This document shows positions 54,630-64,000 of a stretch of DNA of 64,000 bases, one piece after another. A model generated the notes under the pieces. That model made no database searches. It was not told the DNA's origin and saw only the letters and a list, made by a program, of their open reading frames with translations. How positions within the stretch are numbered: position 1 is the stretch's first letter; every line of letters begins with the position of its first letter. The position numbers were made by a program, and so were the translations under genes. Source of the stretch: Bacillota bacterium (lineage in GTDB: Bacteria > Bacillota > Sulfobacillia > JAJYWN01 > JAJZPE01); the NCBI GenBank assembly GCA_021787335.1, contig JAJYMC010000034.1, positions 1-64,000 on the forward strand, given 5' to 3'.

Positions 54630-54959
54630 ATGGCCCTGAACAAGGTCCATGTCCGGAAGGGCGACACCGTCTTGATCATCTCCGGGAAGGACAAGGGCAA
54701 GCGGGGTAAGATCGTCAACGTCCTGCCGGATAAGAACAAGGTCGTCGTCGAGTCGATCAACGTCGCCAAGAAGCATCAGAAGCCTTCGGGCAAGGTCATG
54801 CAGGGGGGCATCGTCGACCGCGAGATGCCGCTCGCTGCCTCTGACGTCATGCTCGTCTGTCCGAAGTGCGGTGAACCGACCAGGCTCGGGAGCAAGGTCC
54901 TGGAGTCGGGTGAAGCGGTCAGGCAGTGCAAGCGCTGTGGAGAGACCATCGACCGGTAA
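54630..54959 (+). CDS. rplX: Ribosomal protein uL24 with zinc-ribbon-like C-terminus
   Basis: 109 residues: KOW domain [20 protein letters not shown], then a C-terminal region with CPKCGEP and CKRCGET pairs that could bind zinc, as in many Firmicutes L24 proteins. Followed by an unusually long 141-base gap. Confidence 0.97.
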   Translation: MALNKVHVRKGDTVLIISGKDKGKRGKIVNVLPDKNKVVVESINVAKKHQKPSGKVMQGGIVDREMPLAASDVMLVCPKCGEPTRLGSKVLESGEAVRQCKRCGETIDR

Positions 54960-55100
54960 GCGGCCCGCGAAAGCGAGCTTGGGTTGACAAGCGAGCGCCC
55001 TCTGGCGAGGAGCTGAGTTTCCCGGACGGCCGCCTTTCGGGGGAAACGCGGCGCAGCGGGAAGCGAAACCCCTTAGAACGGGGCGCGGGGAGGAATCAAG
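54960..55100 (+). other. Structured gap between rplX and rplE
   Basis: 141 bases where most spc operons have 10-30. It contains GTTTCCC/GGGAAAC (55017-55023, 55041-55047) with inner GC pairing, and CCCC/GGGG (55069-55072, 55080-55083) just before the rplE ribosome site. No coding potential seen. May be a translational control site. Confidence 0.45.
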
Positions 55101-55640
55101 TTGGAGAGGTTGAAGGACCGTTACCAGAAGGAGATCGCCCCGGCGCTCAAGGAGCGCTTCGGTTACGGTAACGTGATGCAGGTCCCCCGGCTCGAGAAGG
55201 TCGTTGTCAACATGGGTGTCGGCGACGCGGTTCAGAACGCCAAGGCCATGGATGCCGCGGTCTCGGACATGGCCACCATCACCGGCCAGAAGCCGGTGGT
55301 CACCAAGGCCAAGAAGTCCATCGCCAACTTCAAGATCCGCAAGGGCATGAGCATCGGTTGCGCCGTCACCTTACGTGGAGAGAAAATGTACGACTTCGTG
55401 GACCGTCTGGTCAACACCGCCCTGCCGCGGGTCCGTGACTTTCGCGGGGTCTCGTCGAAGGGCTTTGACGGTCGCGGGAATTACACCCTCGGGATCAAGG
55501 AACAGCTCATCTTCCCGGAAGTCGATTACGATAAGGTCGAGAAAGTCCGGGGCATGGACATCACCATCGTCACCACCGCCAAGACCGACGAGGAAGCCAA
55601 GGGGCTCCTCGGGGCGATGGGCATGCCCTTCAAGGACTAA
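55101..55640 (+). CDS. rplE: Ribosomal protein uL5
   Basis: 179 residues: [58 protein letters not shown]. Binds 5S rRNA. TTG start after GGGGAGGAATCAAG. Confidence 0.98.
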   Translation: MERLKDRYQKEIAPALKERFGYGNVMQVPRLEKVVVNMGVGDAVQNAKAMDAAVSDMATITGQKPVVTKAKKSIANFKIRKGMSIGCAVTLRGEKMYDFVDRLVNTALPRVRDFRGVSSKGFDGRGNYTLGIKEQLIFPEVDYDKVEKVRGMDITIVTTAKTDEEAKGLLGAMGMPFKD

Positions 55641-55652
55641 GGAGGCTGGGTC

Positions 55653-55847
55653 ATGGCTAAGAAATCTCAGATCAACAAGTGGATGCGGCTCAAGGAAAAC
55701 CCCAAGTTCAAAACGCGGGTCTACAACCGGTGCCGTATCTGCGGCCGGACCCACAGCGTCATTGGAAAGTTCGGGCTGTGCCGGATCTGCTTCCGCGAGC
55801 TCGCCCACCGCGGCGAGATCCCCGGTGTGAGGAAGGCCAGCTGGTAA
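55653..55847 (+). CDS. rpsZ: Ribosomal protein uS14, zinc-binding type
   Basis: 64 residues: [18 protein letters not shown] and [18 protein letters not shown]. The two CxxC pairs mark the short zinc form of S14. ATG after AAGGAGGCTGGGTC. Confidence 0.97.
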   Translation: MAKKSQINKWMRLKENPKFKTRVYNRCRICGRTHSVIGKFGLCRICFRELAHRGEIPGVRKASW

Positions 55848-55887
55848 ACATAGCGGAGCGATTTCGGCTGTCAAGGAGGTATGACCC

Positions 55888-56286
55888 ATGGCAATGACAG
55901 ATCCCATTGCCGATATGCTCACTCGAATCAGGAACGGCAACCTGGTCAATCACGAGAAGATCGATGTCCCGGCCTCCCGGGTCAAGAAGAACATCGCTCA
56001 ACTCCTTAAGGACGAGGGCTACATCCGCGACTTCGAGTGGATTAACGATGGTCGCCAGGGCGTCATTCGTCTGTATCTTAAGTACGGCCCGAACAAGGAG
56101 AAAGTCATCACCGGTCTGAAGCGGATCTCCCGCCCCGGCCTCCGGGTCTACGTCAAGCGCGACGATGTCCCTAAGGTCCTCGGCGGGCTGGGCATCGCCA
56201 TCCTTTCGACGCCGCTCGGCGTCGTCAGTGACAAGGTCGCCCGGACCAAGGGTGTCGGCGGCGAAGTCATCTGCTACGTGTGGTAA
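55888..56286 (+). CDS. rpsH: Ribosomal protein uS8
   Basis: 132 residues: [57 protein letters not shown]. In E. coli S8 represses the spc operon by binding mRNA near rplE. Confidence 0.98.
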   Translation: MAMTDPIADMLTRIRNGNLVNHEKIDVPASRVKKNIAQLLKDEGYIRDFEWINDGRQGVIRLYLKYGPNKEKVITGLKRISRPGLRVYVKRDDVPKVLGGLGIAILSTPLGVVSDKVARTKGVGGEVICYVW

Positions 56287-56301
56287 GGGGGCTTTTGACC
56301 A

Positions 56302-56841
56302 ATGTCGAGAGTCGGTAAACTGCCGGTCAAGATCCCGGCTGGGGTCGAGGTGGCCATCGACGGTAGCCTGGTCACGGTCAAGGGCCCCAAGGGCGAACTG
56401 AAGCGTGTCTTCCACCACGACATGAAGATCGACCGGGAGGGCGATGCCGTCCTCGTCACCCGGCCTTCGGATGAGCGTGAACACCGGTCCCTGCACGGGC
56501 TGACCCGGACCCTTATCGCCAACATGGTCCAGGGCGTCACGAAGGGTTATGAGCGGGGGCTGCAGATCGAAGGGACCGGCTACCGCGCCGTCAAGAACGG
56601 CAACAAGCTGACCCTGTCCCTCGGGTTCTCGCATCCCGTCGAGATCGACCCGCCCGCCGGGATCCAGTTCGACGTGCCGAACGCGACGACCATCATCGTC
56701 CGCGGCAGCGACAAGGAACTGGTCGGTGAGACGGCGGCCAAGCTCCGGGCCCTCCGCGAGCCTGAGCCGTATAAGGGCAAGGGTGTCCGGTATCAGGGCG
56801 AACGCGTCAGGCACAAGGCCGGCAAGGCCGGGAAGAAGTAG
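56302..56841 (+). CDS. rplF: Ribosomal protein uL6
   Basis: 179 residues, two tandem L6 domains: SRVGKLPVKIPAGVEVAIDG and GYRAVKNGNKLTLSLGFSHP, ending PEPYKGKGVRYQGERVRHKA. Confidence 0.98.
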   Translation: MSRVGKLPVKIPAGVEVAIDGSLVTVKGPKGELKRVFHHDMKIDREGDAVLVTRPSDEREHRSLHGLTRTLIANMVQGVTKGYERGLQIEGTGYRAVKNGNKLTLSLGFSHPVEIDPPAGIQFDVPNATTIIVRGSDKELVGETAAKLRALREPEPYKGKGVRYQGERVRHKAGKAGKK

Positions 56842-56853
56842 GGGTGACCGACC

Positions 56854-57222
56854 GTGTTGAAGCGCAGAGACCGCAATGAACTGAGGCTCAAGAGGCACCG
56901 CCGGGTCCGGCGCAACGTCGCGGGAACCCAGGAACGGCCGCGCCTCAGCGTCTACCGTTCTTTGAACCACATCTACGCACAGTTGATCGATGACGAGGGC
57001 GGGCGGACCATCCTGGCCGCCTCGAGCCTCGACCCCGAGGTTCGGGCCAAGCTGAAGAACGGCGGTAACAAGGACGCCGCGAAGCTGGTCGGCGAAGTGA
57101 TCGCCAAGCGCGCCCAGGGGCAAGGGATCAAGCAGATCGTCTTCGACCGCGGCGGTTACATCTACCACGGTCGAGTGGCTGCCCTGGCGGCCGGCGCCCG
57201 CGAGGCCGGCTTGGAATTCTAG
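56854..57222 (+). CDS. rplR: Ribosomal protein uL18
   Basis: 122 residues: [55 protein letters not shown]. Binds 5S rRNA with L5. GTG start. Confidence 0.98.
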   Translation: MLKRRDRNELRLKRHRRVRRNVAGTQERPRLSVYRSLNHIYAQLIDDEGGRTILAASSLDPEVRAKLKNGGNKDAAKLVGEVIAKRAQGQGIKQIVFDRGGYIYHGRVAALAAGAREAGLEF

Positions 57223-57238
57223 GTGGGGGGGTCAATGA

Positions 57239-57859
57239 ATGGCTTTCAGAAGTCAATCCCCGCGTGGGAATAGGCCGGGCGGCCCAGGTGGGCCGGGCGG
57301 TCCGGGTGGCCAGGGTGGTCCGAGGGACCGTCGCGATCGGCGTAACAGTCGCGATCGGCGCGATCGCCAGGAGCCCGAAAGCGAGTTCAAAGAAAAAGTA
57401 GTCCACGTCGCCCGCGTGGCCAAGGTCGTCAAGGGTGGCCGGCGCTTCTCCTTCAGCGCGCTGGTCGTCATCGGCGACGAGAACGGCCGCGTCGGTTGCG
57501 GCTTGGGTAAGGCGGCCGAGGTGCCCGAGGCCATCCGCAAGGGCATCGAAGACGCCAAGAAGAACCTCATCGTCTGCCCGCGCGTGGGGACCACCATCCC
57601 CCACGAGACCCTGGGCCAATTCGGGGCCGGCCGGGTGCTGATCAAGCCCGCCTCGGAAGGCACGGGCGTCATCGCCGGCGGTCCTGTCCGGGCCGTCATG
57701 GAACTGGCCGGCATCCGCGACATCCTTACGAAGTCGCTGGGTTCGGCGAACCCGAACAACGTCGTCTACGCGACGTTGGACGCCATCAAGCAGCTTAAGC
57801 AAGTCGCCGACGTGGCCAAACTCCGCGGCCGAACGGTCGAGGAGATCCTGCAGGCCTGA
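57239..57859 (+). CDS. rpsE: Ribosomal protein uS5 with Gly/Arg-rich N-terminal extension
   Basis: 206 residues against the usual ~166. The first ~46 residues are low complexity: (GGP)n repeats followed by an Arg/Asp-rich run ([17 protein letters not shown]). The normal S5 follows ([55 protein letters not shown]). Mycobacterial S5 has a comparable Arg/Asp-rich extension. Confidence 0.97.
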   Translation: MAFRSQSPRGNRPGGPGGPGGPGGQGGPRDRRDRRNSRDRRDRQEPESEFKEKVVHVARVAKVVKGGRRFSFSALVVIGDENGRVGCGLGKAAEVPEAIRKGIEDAKKNLIVCPRVGTTIPHETLGQFGAGRVLIKPASEGTGVIAGGPVRAVMELAGIRDILTKSLGSANPNNVVYATLDAIKQLKQVADVAKLRGRTVEEILQA

Positions 57860-57898
57860 TCACGGGGCCTCGTCGTCTTCTTCAGGGAGGGACCCTTC

Positions 57899-58090
57899 GT
57901 GGGCAAGAAACTGCGTATCACGCTGGTCAGAAGCTTGGCCGGATGGCCCCAGGAACAGCGGGTCGTCGTCCGGACGCTTGGCCTGCGCAAGCCGAACGAC
58001 CAGGTCGTCCAGGATGACACCCCGTCCATCCGCGGGATGGTCGACAGAGTCATTCACCTTTTGAAGGTTGAGGAGGTCGGCCGGGCATGA
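57899..58090 (+). CDS. rpmD: Ribosomal protein uL30
   Basis: 63 residues: [58 protein letters not shown] start after AGGGAGGGACC. Overlaps rplO by 4 bases. Confidence 0.97.
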   Translation: MGKKLRITLVRSLAGWPQEQRVVVRTLGLRKPNDQVVQDDTPSIRGMVDRVIHLLKVEEVGRA

Positions 58091-58530
58091 AACTGCACGA
58101 ACTCCAGCCCGCCCTGGGGGCGAGGACGAAGCGGCGTCGCGTCGGTCGCGGCCTCGGTTCGGGCCTCGGCAAGACCTCGGGCAAGGGCCACAAGGGCCAG
58201 AAGGCGCGCGCCGGCGGCGGGGTCCGCCTCGGTTTCGAGGGCGGTCAGATGCCCCTGCAGCGCCGCCTGCCCAAGCGCGGCTTCACCAACGGCCCGTTCA
58301 AGAAGGAACTCGTCGAGATCAACCTCCGGGACCTCGCCGGCTTCGCGGCCAACACCGAGGTCACCCCGGAGTTGCTCAAGGAGAAGCGAATCATCCGAAA
58401 GATCGGAGACGGGCTGGCCGTCCTCGGGGACGGGATGCTCGACAAGCCGCTCACCGTCAAGGCCCACAAGTTCTCGGCCTCAGCTCGGGCCAAGATCGAG
58501 GCGGCCGGCGGCAAGGCAGAGGTGATCTAA
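58087..58530 (+). CDS. rplO: Ribosomal protein uL15
   Basis: 147 residues: [54 protein letters not shown]. Next to secY in the conserved order. Confidence 0.98.
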   Translation: MKLHELQPALGARTKRRRVGRGLGSGLGKTSGKGHKGQKARAGGGVRLGFEGGQMPLQRRLPKRGFTNGPFKKELVEINLRDLAGFAANTEVTPELLKEKRIIRKIGDGLAVLGDGMLDKPLTVKAHKFSASARAKIEAAGGKAEVI

Positions 58531-58531
58531 A

Positions 58532-59794
58532 GTGCTTGACACCTTCCGCAACGCGTTTCGCATCTCCGACCTCCGTAAGCGCCTCTTCTTCACTCTTTGG
58601 ATGTTCCTCATCTTCCGCATCGGGGCTCACGTCCCGGTGCCGGGGGTCGACCGCGCTTACATCCAGCAACTCCTGAGCCAGGGGGTCCTCTTCGGGCTCC
58701 TTGACACCGTGTCCGGCGGCGCCTTCAAGACCTTCTCGGTCTTCGCCATGAGCGTCACGCCGTACATCACGTCGAGCATCATCGTGCAACTCCTGACCAT
58801 CGTCATCCCCAAGTGGGAGGAGATGCAGAAGGAGGGCGGCGAGGGCCAGAAGAAGCTGCAGCAGTACATGCGCTACGGCACCGTCGTCCTGGGCCTGATC
58901 CAGGCCTTCGGGATGGCCTTCGGCATCCGGACGGCCGTCATCAACCCGAACATGTGGTCCATCACCCTCATCGCCCTGACCCTGACCGCCGGCACCGCCT
59001 TCCTGATGTGGCTCGGCGAGATGATCACCGAGCGGGGCATCGGGAACGGCATCTCCCTCATCATCTTCGCCGGCATCGTCTCCCGTCTCCCGGTCGGTGT
59101 GGGCAACATGTTCAAGTACCTGACCGAGTCCCGCATCAACGTCATCAACGTCATCCTCCTGGGCATCCTCGGGCTCGCCGTCATCGCCTTCGTCATCTGG
59201 ATCACCGAAGGCCAGCGGCGCATCCCGGTCCAGTACGCCAAGCGGGTCGTCGGTCGGAAGATGTACGGCGGTCAGTCGACGCACATTCCCATTCGCGTCA
59301 ACCAGGCCGGCGTCATCCCCATCATCTTCGCCGTGTCCGTCCTGATGACCCCGGCGACCATCGCCCAGTTCATCCAGCGGCCGTTCTTCCAGCGGTTGGC
59401 GACCAGCCTCTCAGGGGGCAAGTCGGTCACCTACTACGTCATTTACGGTATCCTCATCATCTTCTTCACTTACTTCTACACGGCCGTCACCTTCAACCCG
59501 ATCGAGGTCGCCAACAACATGAAGAAGTACGGCGGCTTCATCCCCGGGCTGCGGCCGGGCAAGCCGACGTCGGAGTACCTGGAGCGGGTCCTCACCCGGA
59601 TCACCCTGGCCGGCTCGCTCTTCCTGGCCCTCATCGCCGTGGGCATCCCGTTCGGCGTGCAGCTGGCGACGAACATCCCGAACATCTGGCTCGGCGGCAC
59701 CAGCCTCCTCATCGTCGTCAGTGTCGCCCTGGAGACCATGAAGCAACTCGAGGCGCACCTCCTGATGCGCCATTACGAAGGCTTCCTGAAGTAG
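58532..59794 (+). CDS. secY: Preprotein translocase subunit SecY
   Basis: 420 residues with about ten membrane helices. Conserved features: LFFTLWMFLIFRIGAHVPVP, SVTPYITSSIIVQLL plug region, WLGEMITERGIGNGISLIIF, VNQAGVIPIIFAVSVL and the C-terminal GTSLLIVVSVALETMKQLEA. GTG start directly after the rplO stop. Forms the channel with SecE. Confidence 0.98.
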   Translation: MLDTFRNAFRISDLRKRLFFTLWMFLIFRIGAHVPVPGVDRAYIQQLLSQGVLFGLLDTVSGGAFKTFSVFAMSVTPYITSSIIVQLLTIVIPKWEEMQKEGGEGQKKLQQYMRYGTVVLGLIQAFGMAFGIRTAVINPNMWSITLIALTLTAGTAFLMWLGEMITERGIGNGISLIIFAGIVSRLPVGVGNMFKYLTESRINVINVILLGILGLAVIAFVIWITEGQRRIPVQYAKRVVGRKMYGGQSTHIPIRVNQAGVIPIIFAVSVLMTPATIAQFIQRPFFQRLATSLSGGKSVTYYVIYGILIIFFTYFYTAVTFNPIEVANNMKKYGGFIPGLRPGKPTSEYLERVLTRITLAGSLFLALIAVGIPFGVQLATNIPNIWLGGTSLLIVVSVALETMKQLEAHLLMRHYEGFLK

Positions 59795-59807
59795 CGAGGT
59801 CCGAACG

Positions 59808-60452
59808 ATGCGTTTGATGCTGCTCGGCCCACCTGGAGTGGGCAAGGGGACCCAGGCCAAGCTGCTCGCGAACGCCCACGGCGTCCCGCACATCTCCACC
59901 GGCGACATCCTCCGCGGCGAGGTCCGGGAAGGGACCGAACTGGGCCGGCGGGCCAAGGACCACATGGACCGCGGCGCCCTGGTCCCCGACGACCTCATCC
60001 TGGCGATGTTCGAAAGCCGGCTGGACCGCGCGGACACCAGGGCGGGCTTCATCGCCGACGGCTTCCCACGGACCATCCCGCAGGCCGAGGCCTTCGATAA
60101 GATGCTCGCCCGCCGCGGGCTCAAGCTCGACGCGGTGGTGACCATCGAGGCGCCCCTGGAGGAACTGGTCCGGCGCTCGGCCGGGCGACGGGTCTGCCGC
60201 CAGTGCGGCGCCCCCTACAACGTCTACTATCAGCCGCCCAAGACCGAGGGAGTCTGCGACGTCTGCGGCGGCCCCCTGTACCAGCGGGACGATGACCATG
60301 AGGAGACCGTCCGCCGGCGCCAGGAAGTCTACCGCGCCGAGACGGCTCCGCTCATCGCCCACTACGAAGCCCAGCATCTCGTCCGGCCGGTCGACGGCAG
60401 CCAGCCAGTGGAGGCCGTCACCGCCGCCATCCAGAAGGTCCTCGCCCGATGA
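59808..60452 (+). CDS. adk: Adenylate kinase
   Basis: 214 residues. P-loop [10 protein letters not shown] (7-16), [14 protein letters not shown], and a LID domain with a four-cysteine zinc site (CRQCGAPYN and CDVCGGPLY). Interconverts ATP+AMP and 2 ADP. Overlaps map by 4 bases. Confidence 0.98.
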   Translation: MRLMLLGPPGVGKGTQAKLLANAHGVPHISTGDILRGEVREGTELGRRAKDHMDRGALVPDDLILAMFESRLDRADTRAGFIADGFPRTIPQAEAFDKMLARRGLKLDAVVTIEAPLEELVRRSAGRRVCRQCGAPYNVYYQPPKTEGVCDVCGGPLYQRDDDHEETVRRRQEVYRAETAPLIAHYEAQHLVRPVDGSQPVEAVTAAIQKVLAR

Positions 60453-61195
60453 TCATTCTCAAATCGCCCCAGGAACTCGCGGTCATGCGCGAGGCGGGGC
60501 GCATCGTCGCCCAGGCGCGACGGCTGGTGGCCGAAGCGATCCGCCCCGGGGTGAGCACGGCTGAGCTCGACGCCCTGGCCGAGGAGCACATCATCAAGGC
60601 CGGAGCGACCCCCGCCTTCAAGGGCTACCACGGCTTCCCGGCGAGCATCTGCGCTTCGGTGGACGACCAGGTCGTCCACGGCATCCCGGGTCCGCGGCGG
60701 TTGCGCGAAGGAGAGATCATCTCGATCGACCTCGGCGCCGTCTACCACGGTTACGTCGGTGACGGGGCCGTGACCGTGCCCGTCGGGAAGGTGCCCGGGG
60801 AGGTCCTCCGGTTGCTCGAGGCGACCCGCCTGTCCCTTGTGGAAGGCATCGCCCGGGCGGTGCCAGGCAACCATCTATCGGACATCTCCCACGCCGTCGA
60901 AAGCTACGTCGTGAGCCGGGGTTACTCGGTGGTCCGCGACTTCGTCGGCCACGGCATCGGTCAGCAGATGCATGAGGAGCCGCAGATCCCGAACTACGGG
61001 CCGGCGGGCCGCGGGCCCATCCTCAAAGAGGGGATGACCCTGGCCATCGAACCCATGGTCAACCTGGGCGGGTACGAAGTCTTCGTCGAGGCCAACGGTT
61101 GGACCGTCCGCACCCGCGACGGCAGGCCGTCGGCCCACTTCGAGGAGACCGTGGCCGTCACCGCCGAAGGACCACTGGTCCTGACGGCCGAATGA
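60449..61195 (+). CDS. map: Methionine aminopeptidase, type I
   Basis: 248 residues: [39 protein letters not shown] with metal-binding aspartates, [19 protein letters not shown] with metal-binding His, and [14 protein letters not shown]. Removes initiator methionine. Confidence 0.97.
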   Translation: MIILKSPQELAVMREAGRIVAQARRLVAEAIRPGVSTAELDALAEEHIIKAGATPAFKGYHGFPASICASVDDQVVHGIPGPRRLREGEIISIDLGAVYHGYVGDGAVTVPVGKVPGEVLRLLEATRLSLVEGIARAVPGNHLSDISHAVESYVVSRGYSVVRDFVGHGIGQQMHEEPQIPNYGPAGRGPILKEGMTLAIEPMVNLGGYEVFVEANGWTVRTRDGRPSAHFEETVAVTAEGPLVLTAE

Positions 61196-61283
61196 CTCCT
61201 TCCTTTATCTGGCATGCTAGGTAGGATGTGACCGGCTCGGCCGCCGGGCTGGCCGGTGACACGGACGGAGGAGGGGAACGGTT

Positions 61284-61607
61284 TTGGACAGCGGCGGACT
61301 GGAGTGTGGCCGCATCGTCAGCTCCAAGGCTGGTCGCGACCAGGGCCGGAAGTTCGTCATCCTGAAGGTCCTCGACGACCGGACGGTCCTCGTGGCCGAC
61401 GGGGATCTCCGGAAGGTCGCCAACCCCAAGCGTAAGAACGTCCGTCACCTGGTCGTCCACCAGGGCGTGGTCGGACCGGTGCGGGAGAAGCTCCTGGCCG
61501 GCGAAGAGCCGAGCGACAAGGAGATCCGGCAGGCCTTGGAGACGGAGTTCAAGGAACCGGAGGACAGCCCGGCGCCGGAGCCGGCGGCAAAATCAGAGAG
61601 GTCTTGA
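61284..61607 (+). CDS. KOW-domain RNA-binding protein (L14e-like)
   Basis: 107 residues. The N-terminal KOW fold [20 protein letters not shown] and [20 protein letters not shown] is typical of small L14e/L27e-like proteins found between map and infA in Clostridia. The acidic C-terminus ([18 protein letters not shown]) is probably disordered. TTG start after GGAGGAGGGGAACGG. Function not established; ribosome association is inferred. Confidence 0.88.
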   Translation: MDSGGLECGRIVSSKAGRDQGRKFVILKVLDDRTVLVADGDLRKVANPKRKNVRHLVVHQGVVGPVREKLLAGEEPSDKEIRQALETEFKEPEDSPAPEPAAKSERS

Positions 61608-61632
61608 AATCAGGGAGGGGCACGTCTGGCCT

Positions 61633-61851
61633 ATGGGTAAAGAGGATGTCATCGAGGTTGAAGGGACCGTCGTCGAGACCCTGCCGAACGCCATGTTCCG
61701 CGTGGAGCTGGAGAACGGCTACAAGGTGCTGGCGCACATCTCGGGCAAGATCAGGATGAACTTCATCCGGATTCTCCCCGGGGACAGGGTCTTGGTGGAG
61801 TTATCTCCCTATGACCTCACCCGTGGCCGGATAACCGTCAGATACAGGTAG
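61633..61851 (+). CDS. infA: Translation initiation factor IF-1
   Basis: 72 residues, OB fold: [55 protein letters not shown] after a weak GGAGGGGC site. Confidence 0.98.
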   Translation: MGKEDVIEVEGTVVETLPNAMFRVELENGYKVLAHISGKIRMNFIRILPGDRVLVELSPYDLTRGRITVRYR

Positions 61852-61923
61852 ACGAATCCGCGGGAAGATCGGCCCGGGGGCGGCCCCGGACGGCTGGACC
61901 CGTTCTTCTAGGAGGGATCAGCG

Positions 61924-62037
61924 GTGAAGGTAAGGCCTTCGGTCAAGAAGATGTGTGAGAAGTGCAAGATCATCCGGCGCAAGGGTCAGGTCCGGGTGAT
62001 CTGTGAGAATCCCAAGCACAAGCAACGTCAGGGTTAG
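61924..62037 (+). CDS. rpmJ: Ribosomal protein bL36, zinc-binding form
   Basis: 37 residues, too short for most open-frame listings: starts [19 protein letters not shown] and ends [11 protein letters not shown]. The C-x2-C...C-x4-H zinc site is intact, so it is the C+ form. GTG start at 61924 after GGAGGGATCAGC; stop TAG at 62035-62037, just before rpsM. Confidence 0.97.
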   Translation: MKVRPSVKKMCEKCKIIRRKGQVRVICENPKHKQRQG

Positions 62038-62052
62038 GGGGTGCATCGATAA

Positions 62053-62442
62053 ATGGCCAGAATCTCCGGTGTTGACCTGCCGCGAGACAAGCGGGTCGAA
62101 GTGGCTCTGGGTTACCTCTACGGGATCGGTCCGTCGCTATCCAGGAAGATCCTCGCGGAGACCGGGATCAACCCCGACACCCGCGTTCGCAATCTGACCG
62201 AGGAAGAGGTCTCCCGTCTGCGCGAGTACATCGACAAGAACTACAAGGTCGAAGGCGACCTGCGCAGCGAGGTCAACCAGAACATCAAGCGGCTCATCGA
62301 GATCGGGTCGTACCGCGGCCTGCGTCACCGCCGCGGCCTGCCCACCAGGGGCCAGCGCACGCAGACCAACGCCCGGACCCGTAAGGGCCCGCGGAAGACG
62401 GTCGGCATCAAGCGCAAGGCGGCCGCCATCACGAAGCCGTAA
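62053..62442 (+). CDS. rpsM: Ribosomal protein uS13
   Basis: 129 residues: [37 protein letters not shown] (helix-two-turn-helix), [20 protein letters not shown], basic tail. Confidence 0.98.
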   Translation: MARISGVDLPRDKRVEVALGYLYGIGPSLSRKILAETGINPDTRVRNLTEEEVSRLREYIDKNYKVEGDLRSEVNQNIKRLIEIGSYRGLRHRRGLPTRGQRTQTNARTRKGPRKTVGIKRKAAAITKP

Positions 62443-62467
62443 GGCAGGGCAAAGGAGGAAGATGTAG

Positions 62468-62857
62468 TTGGCGCGGAGAGCTGCGAGACCGAAGAAGAAA
62501 GATCGCAAGCTGGTTGAGCGCGGCGTGGCCCACATCCGCTCGACCTTCAATAACACCATCGTCACCATCACCGATACCACGGGCAACGTCATCGCCTGGG
62601 CTACCTCGGGCGGGATGGGCTTCAAGGGTTCCAAGAAGAGCACGCCATTCGCGGCCCAGATGGCCGCCGAGCAGTGCGCCCGCGAAGCCATGGAGCACGG
62701 CATGCGCGAGGTCGAGGTGTTCGTCAAGGGTCCGGGCGCCGGCCGCGAGGCCGCCATCCGCTCCCTCCAGGCTGCCGGCCTCGAGGTCAGTCTGATCAAG
62801 GACGTCACGCCGATCCCGCACAACGGGTGCCGGCCGCCCAAGCGCAGAAGAGTTTAG
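62468..62857 (+). CDS. rpsK: Ribosomal protein uS11
   Basis: 129 residues: [61 protein letters not shown] start after AAAGGAGGAAGATGTAG. Confidence 0.98.
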   Translation: MARRAARPKKKDRKLVERGVAHIRSTFNNTIVTITDTTGNVIAWATSGGMGFKGSKKSTPFAAQMAAEQCAREAMEHGMREVEVFVKGPGAGREAAIRSLQAAGLEVSLIKDVTPIPHNGCRPPKRRRV

Positions 62858-62871
62858 GGGGGTTAGTTCGA

Positions 62872-63501
62872 ATGGCGCGTTACAATGGGCCGGTCTGCCG
62901 GCTCTGCCGCCGCGAGGGCGTGAAGCTCTATCTGAAGGGCGAGCGGTGCTACAGCACCAAGTGCATCCTCGATCGCCACGGCTACCCGCCTGGGGAGCAC
63001 GGCGATGCTCGGCCGCGTAAGGCCAGCGAATATTCGGCCCAGCTCCGCGAGAAGCAGAAGGCGCGGCGCATCTACGGGGTCATGGAGCGGCAGTTCCGGA
63101 AGTACTACGCCCGGGCCGCGAAGGTCAAGGGCGTCACCGGTCAGTACCTCCTGCAGCTCCTGGAGCGCCGGTTGGACAACGTCGTCTACCGCCTCGGTCT
63201 GGCCGCCTCCCGTCCGGAGGCGCGGACCCTGGTCCGGCACAATCACTTCACGGTCAACGGCAAGCGCGTCAACATCCCGTCCTATCAGGTCCGGGAGGGT
63301 GACGTCGTGGCCGTGGCCGAGAGGTCGAAGGCTTCCATCAAGTTCAAGGCTTTGGCTGAGGGCCTGAAACAGCGCGCCACGTTGCCCTGGCTGGAGCTTG
63401 ATGCGGAGAACCTCCGCGGGCGCGTCCTGCGGATGCCGCTCCGCGAAGAGATCGACGTTCCCGTCCAGGAACGCATGATCATCGAGCTTTACTCCAGGTA
63501 A
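62872..63501 (+). CDS. rpsD: Ribosomal protein uS4, zinc-binding type
   Basis: 209 residues. N-terminal cysteines CRLCRREG and CYSTKC mark the zinc form of S4; an S4 RNA-binding domain follows ([40 protein letters not shown]). ATG after GGGGGGTTAGTTCGA. In many bacteria S4 represses this operon. Confidence 0.98.
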   Translation: MARYNGPVCRLCRREGVKLYLKGERCYSTKCILDRHGYPPGEHGDARPRKASEYSAQLREKQKARRIYGVMERQFRKYYARAAKVKGVTGQYLLQLLERRLDNVVYRLGLAASRPEARTLVRHNHFTVNGKRVNIPSYQVREGDVVAVAERSKASIKFKALAEGLKQRATLPWLELDAENLRGRVLRMPLREEIDVPVQERMIIELYSR

Positions 63502-63528
63502 AAGGTCCCCAAAGAGGGAGGGTACCCG

Positions 63529-64000
63529 ATGCTTGAGATTGAGAAGCCGAGGATTGAGCGTGTCCAGACGGAGAACGACGGGGTCTACGGGCGTTTCGTG
63601 GTCGAGCCGCTCGAGCGGGGCTATGCCACGACTCTGGGTAACTCGCTTCGGCGGGTTCTCCTTTCCTCGCTTCCCGGTGCGGCCGTCACCTCGGTCAAGA
63701 TCGAGAGCGTCCTCCACGAGTTCTCGACCATCCCCAAGGTCCTCGAGGACGTCACCGATATCGTCCTTGCCCTGAAGCAGCTCCGCCTGCGGATGCACAC
63801 CGAGGAGCCCCGGCTCCTGCGGCTGGAAGTGGAGGGCCAGGGCGAAGTGCTGGCCAGCCACATCTTGGCCCCGGCGGAGATCGAGGTCCTCAACCCCGAC
63901 CTGCACATCGCTACCCTCGACGCCGGCGGCCGCCTGGTCGCCGAGTTGACCGTCGAGCGCGGGCGCGGCTACGTGTCCGCCGACCGTAACAAGAAGCCCG
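63529..64000 (+). CDS. rpoA: RNA polymerase alpha subunit, partial
   Basis: The first ~157 residues of the alpha N-terminal domain: [20 protein letters not shown] and [20 protein letters not shown] dimerisation motifs. The reading frame is open to the window edge, so the C-terminal domain is not visible. ATG after AGAGGGAGGGTACCCG. Confidence 0.97.
   Translation, partial: MLEIEKPRIERVQTENDGVYGRFVVEPLERGYATTLGNSLRRVLLSSLPGAAVTSVKIESVLHEFSTIPKVLEDVTDIVLALKQLRLRMHTEEPRLLRLEVEGQGEVLASHILAPAEIEVLNPDLHIATLDAGGRLVAELTVERGRGYVSADRNKKP

Overview
The window (about 64 kb, high G+C) is a conserved core-genome region of a high-GC member of the Bacillota (Firmicutes), probably Clostridia-like and probably related to spore-formers. 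Supporting evidence is the order ctsR-mcsA-mcsB-clpC-radA-disA-carD-yacL-ispDF-cysS-mrnC-thyX-rlmB-sigH-rpmG-secE-nusG, followed by the rpoBC, str, S10, spc and alpha operons, together with a T-box leader, a CtsR operator, sigma factor H and L7Ae/YbxF. The genus cannot be named from sequence alone. TTG and GTG starts are frequent, and long antisense open frames are common because of codon bias.

Layout. 1-1300: end of an rRNA operon (3' part of 23S, 5S, tRNA-Asn, terminator). 1300-12600: accessory and housekeeping genes: an acyl-CoA ligase, a cysteine-containing conserved protein, the folate C1 pair fchA-folD, two small unknown proteins, a secreted DUF4015-type glycosidase-like protein, a BsuPI-domain lipoprotein, an EF-G paralogue and an RlmI-type rRNA methyltransferase. 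12600-20000: stress and genome-integrity operon (CtsR, McsA, McsB, ClpC, RadA, DisA). 20000-24900: a conserved clostridial unknown, tRNA-Ala, CarD, the PIN/TRAM membrane protein YacL, a fused IspD-IspF enzyme and an RlpA-like protein. 24950-31200: T-box-controlled cysS, mini-RNase III, ThyX, RlmB, a VanW-family protein and SigH. 31270-32130: tRNAs Thr, Tyr, fMet, Thr and Trp, with rpmG. 32190-64000: secE-nusG, rplKA, rplJL, rpoBC, ybxF-rpsL-rpsG-fusA-tuf, then S10 through to the start of rpoA.

How the genes work together. Most of the second half builds the ribosome, RNA polymerase and Sec translocon. The ctsR block is a protein quality-control regulon with a readable CtsR operator overlapping the first gene's start. 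FchA and FolD form a one-carbon folate module in which FolD appears to have lost its cyclohydrolase residues and FchA supplies that step.

Most unusual feature. RpoB carries a C-terminal extension of about 300 residues: first acidic and proline-rich, then about 155 residues of Lys/Ala/Pro-rich sequence resembling histone H1 tails. L22 has a similar Lys/Ala tail of about 100 residues, S5 a Gly/Arg/Asp-rich N-terminal extension, and RpoC a short acidic Pro/Ala/Gly tail. Charged disordered tails on both RNA polymerase and ribosome are the best candidate for something undescribed here. Other points of interest are the IspDF fusion with a possible internal start, a structured leader before sigH, a structured 141-base gap before rplE, and tandem repeats at the rlpA stop codon and in a lipoprotein signal peptide.
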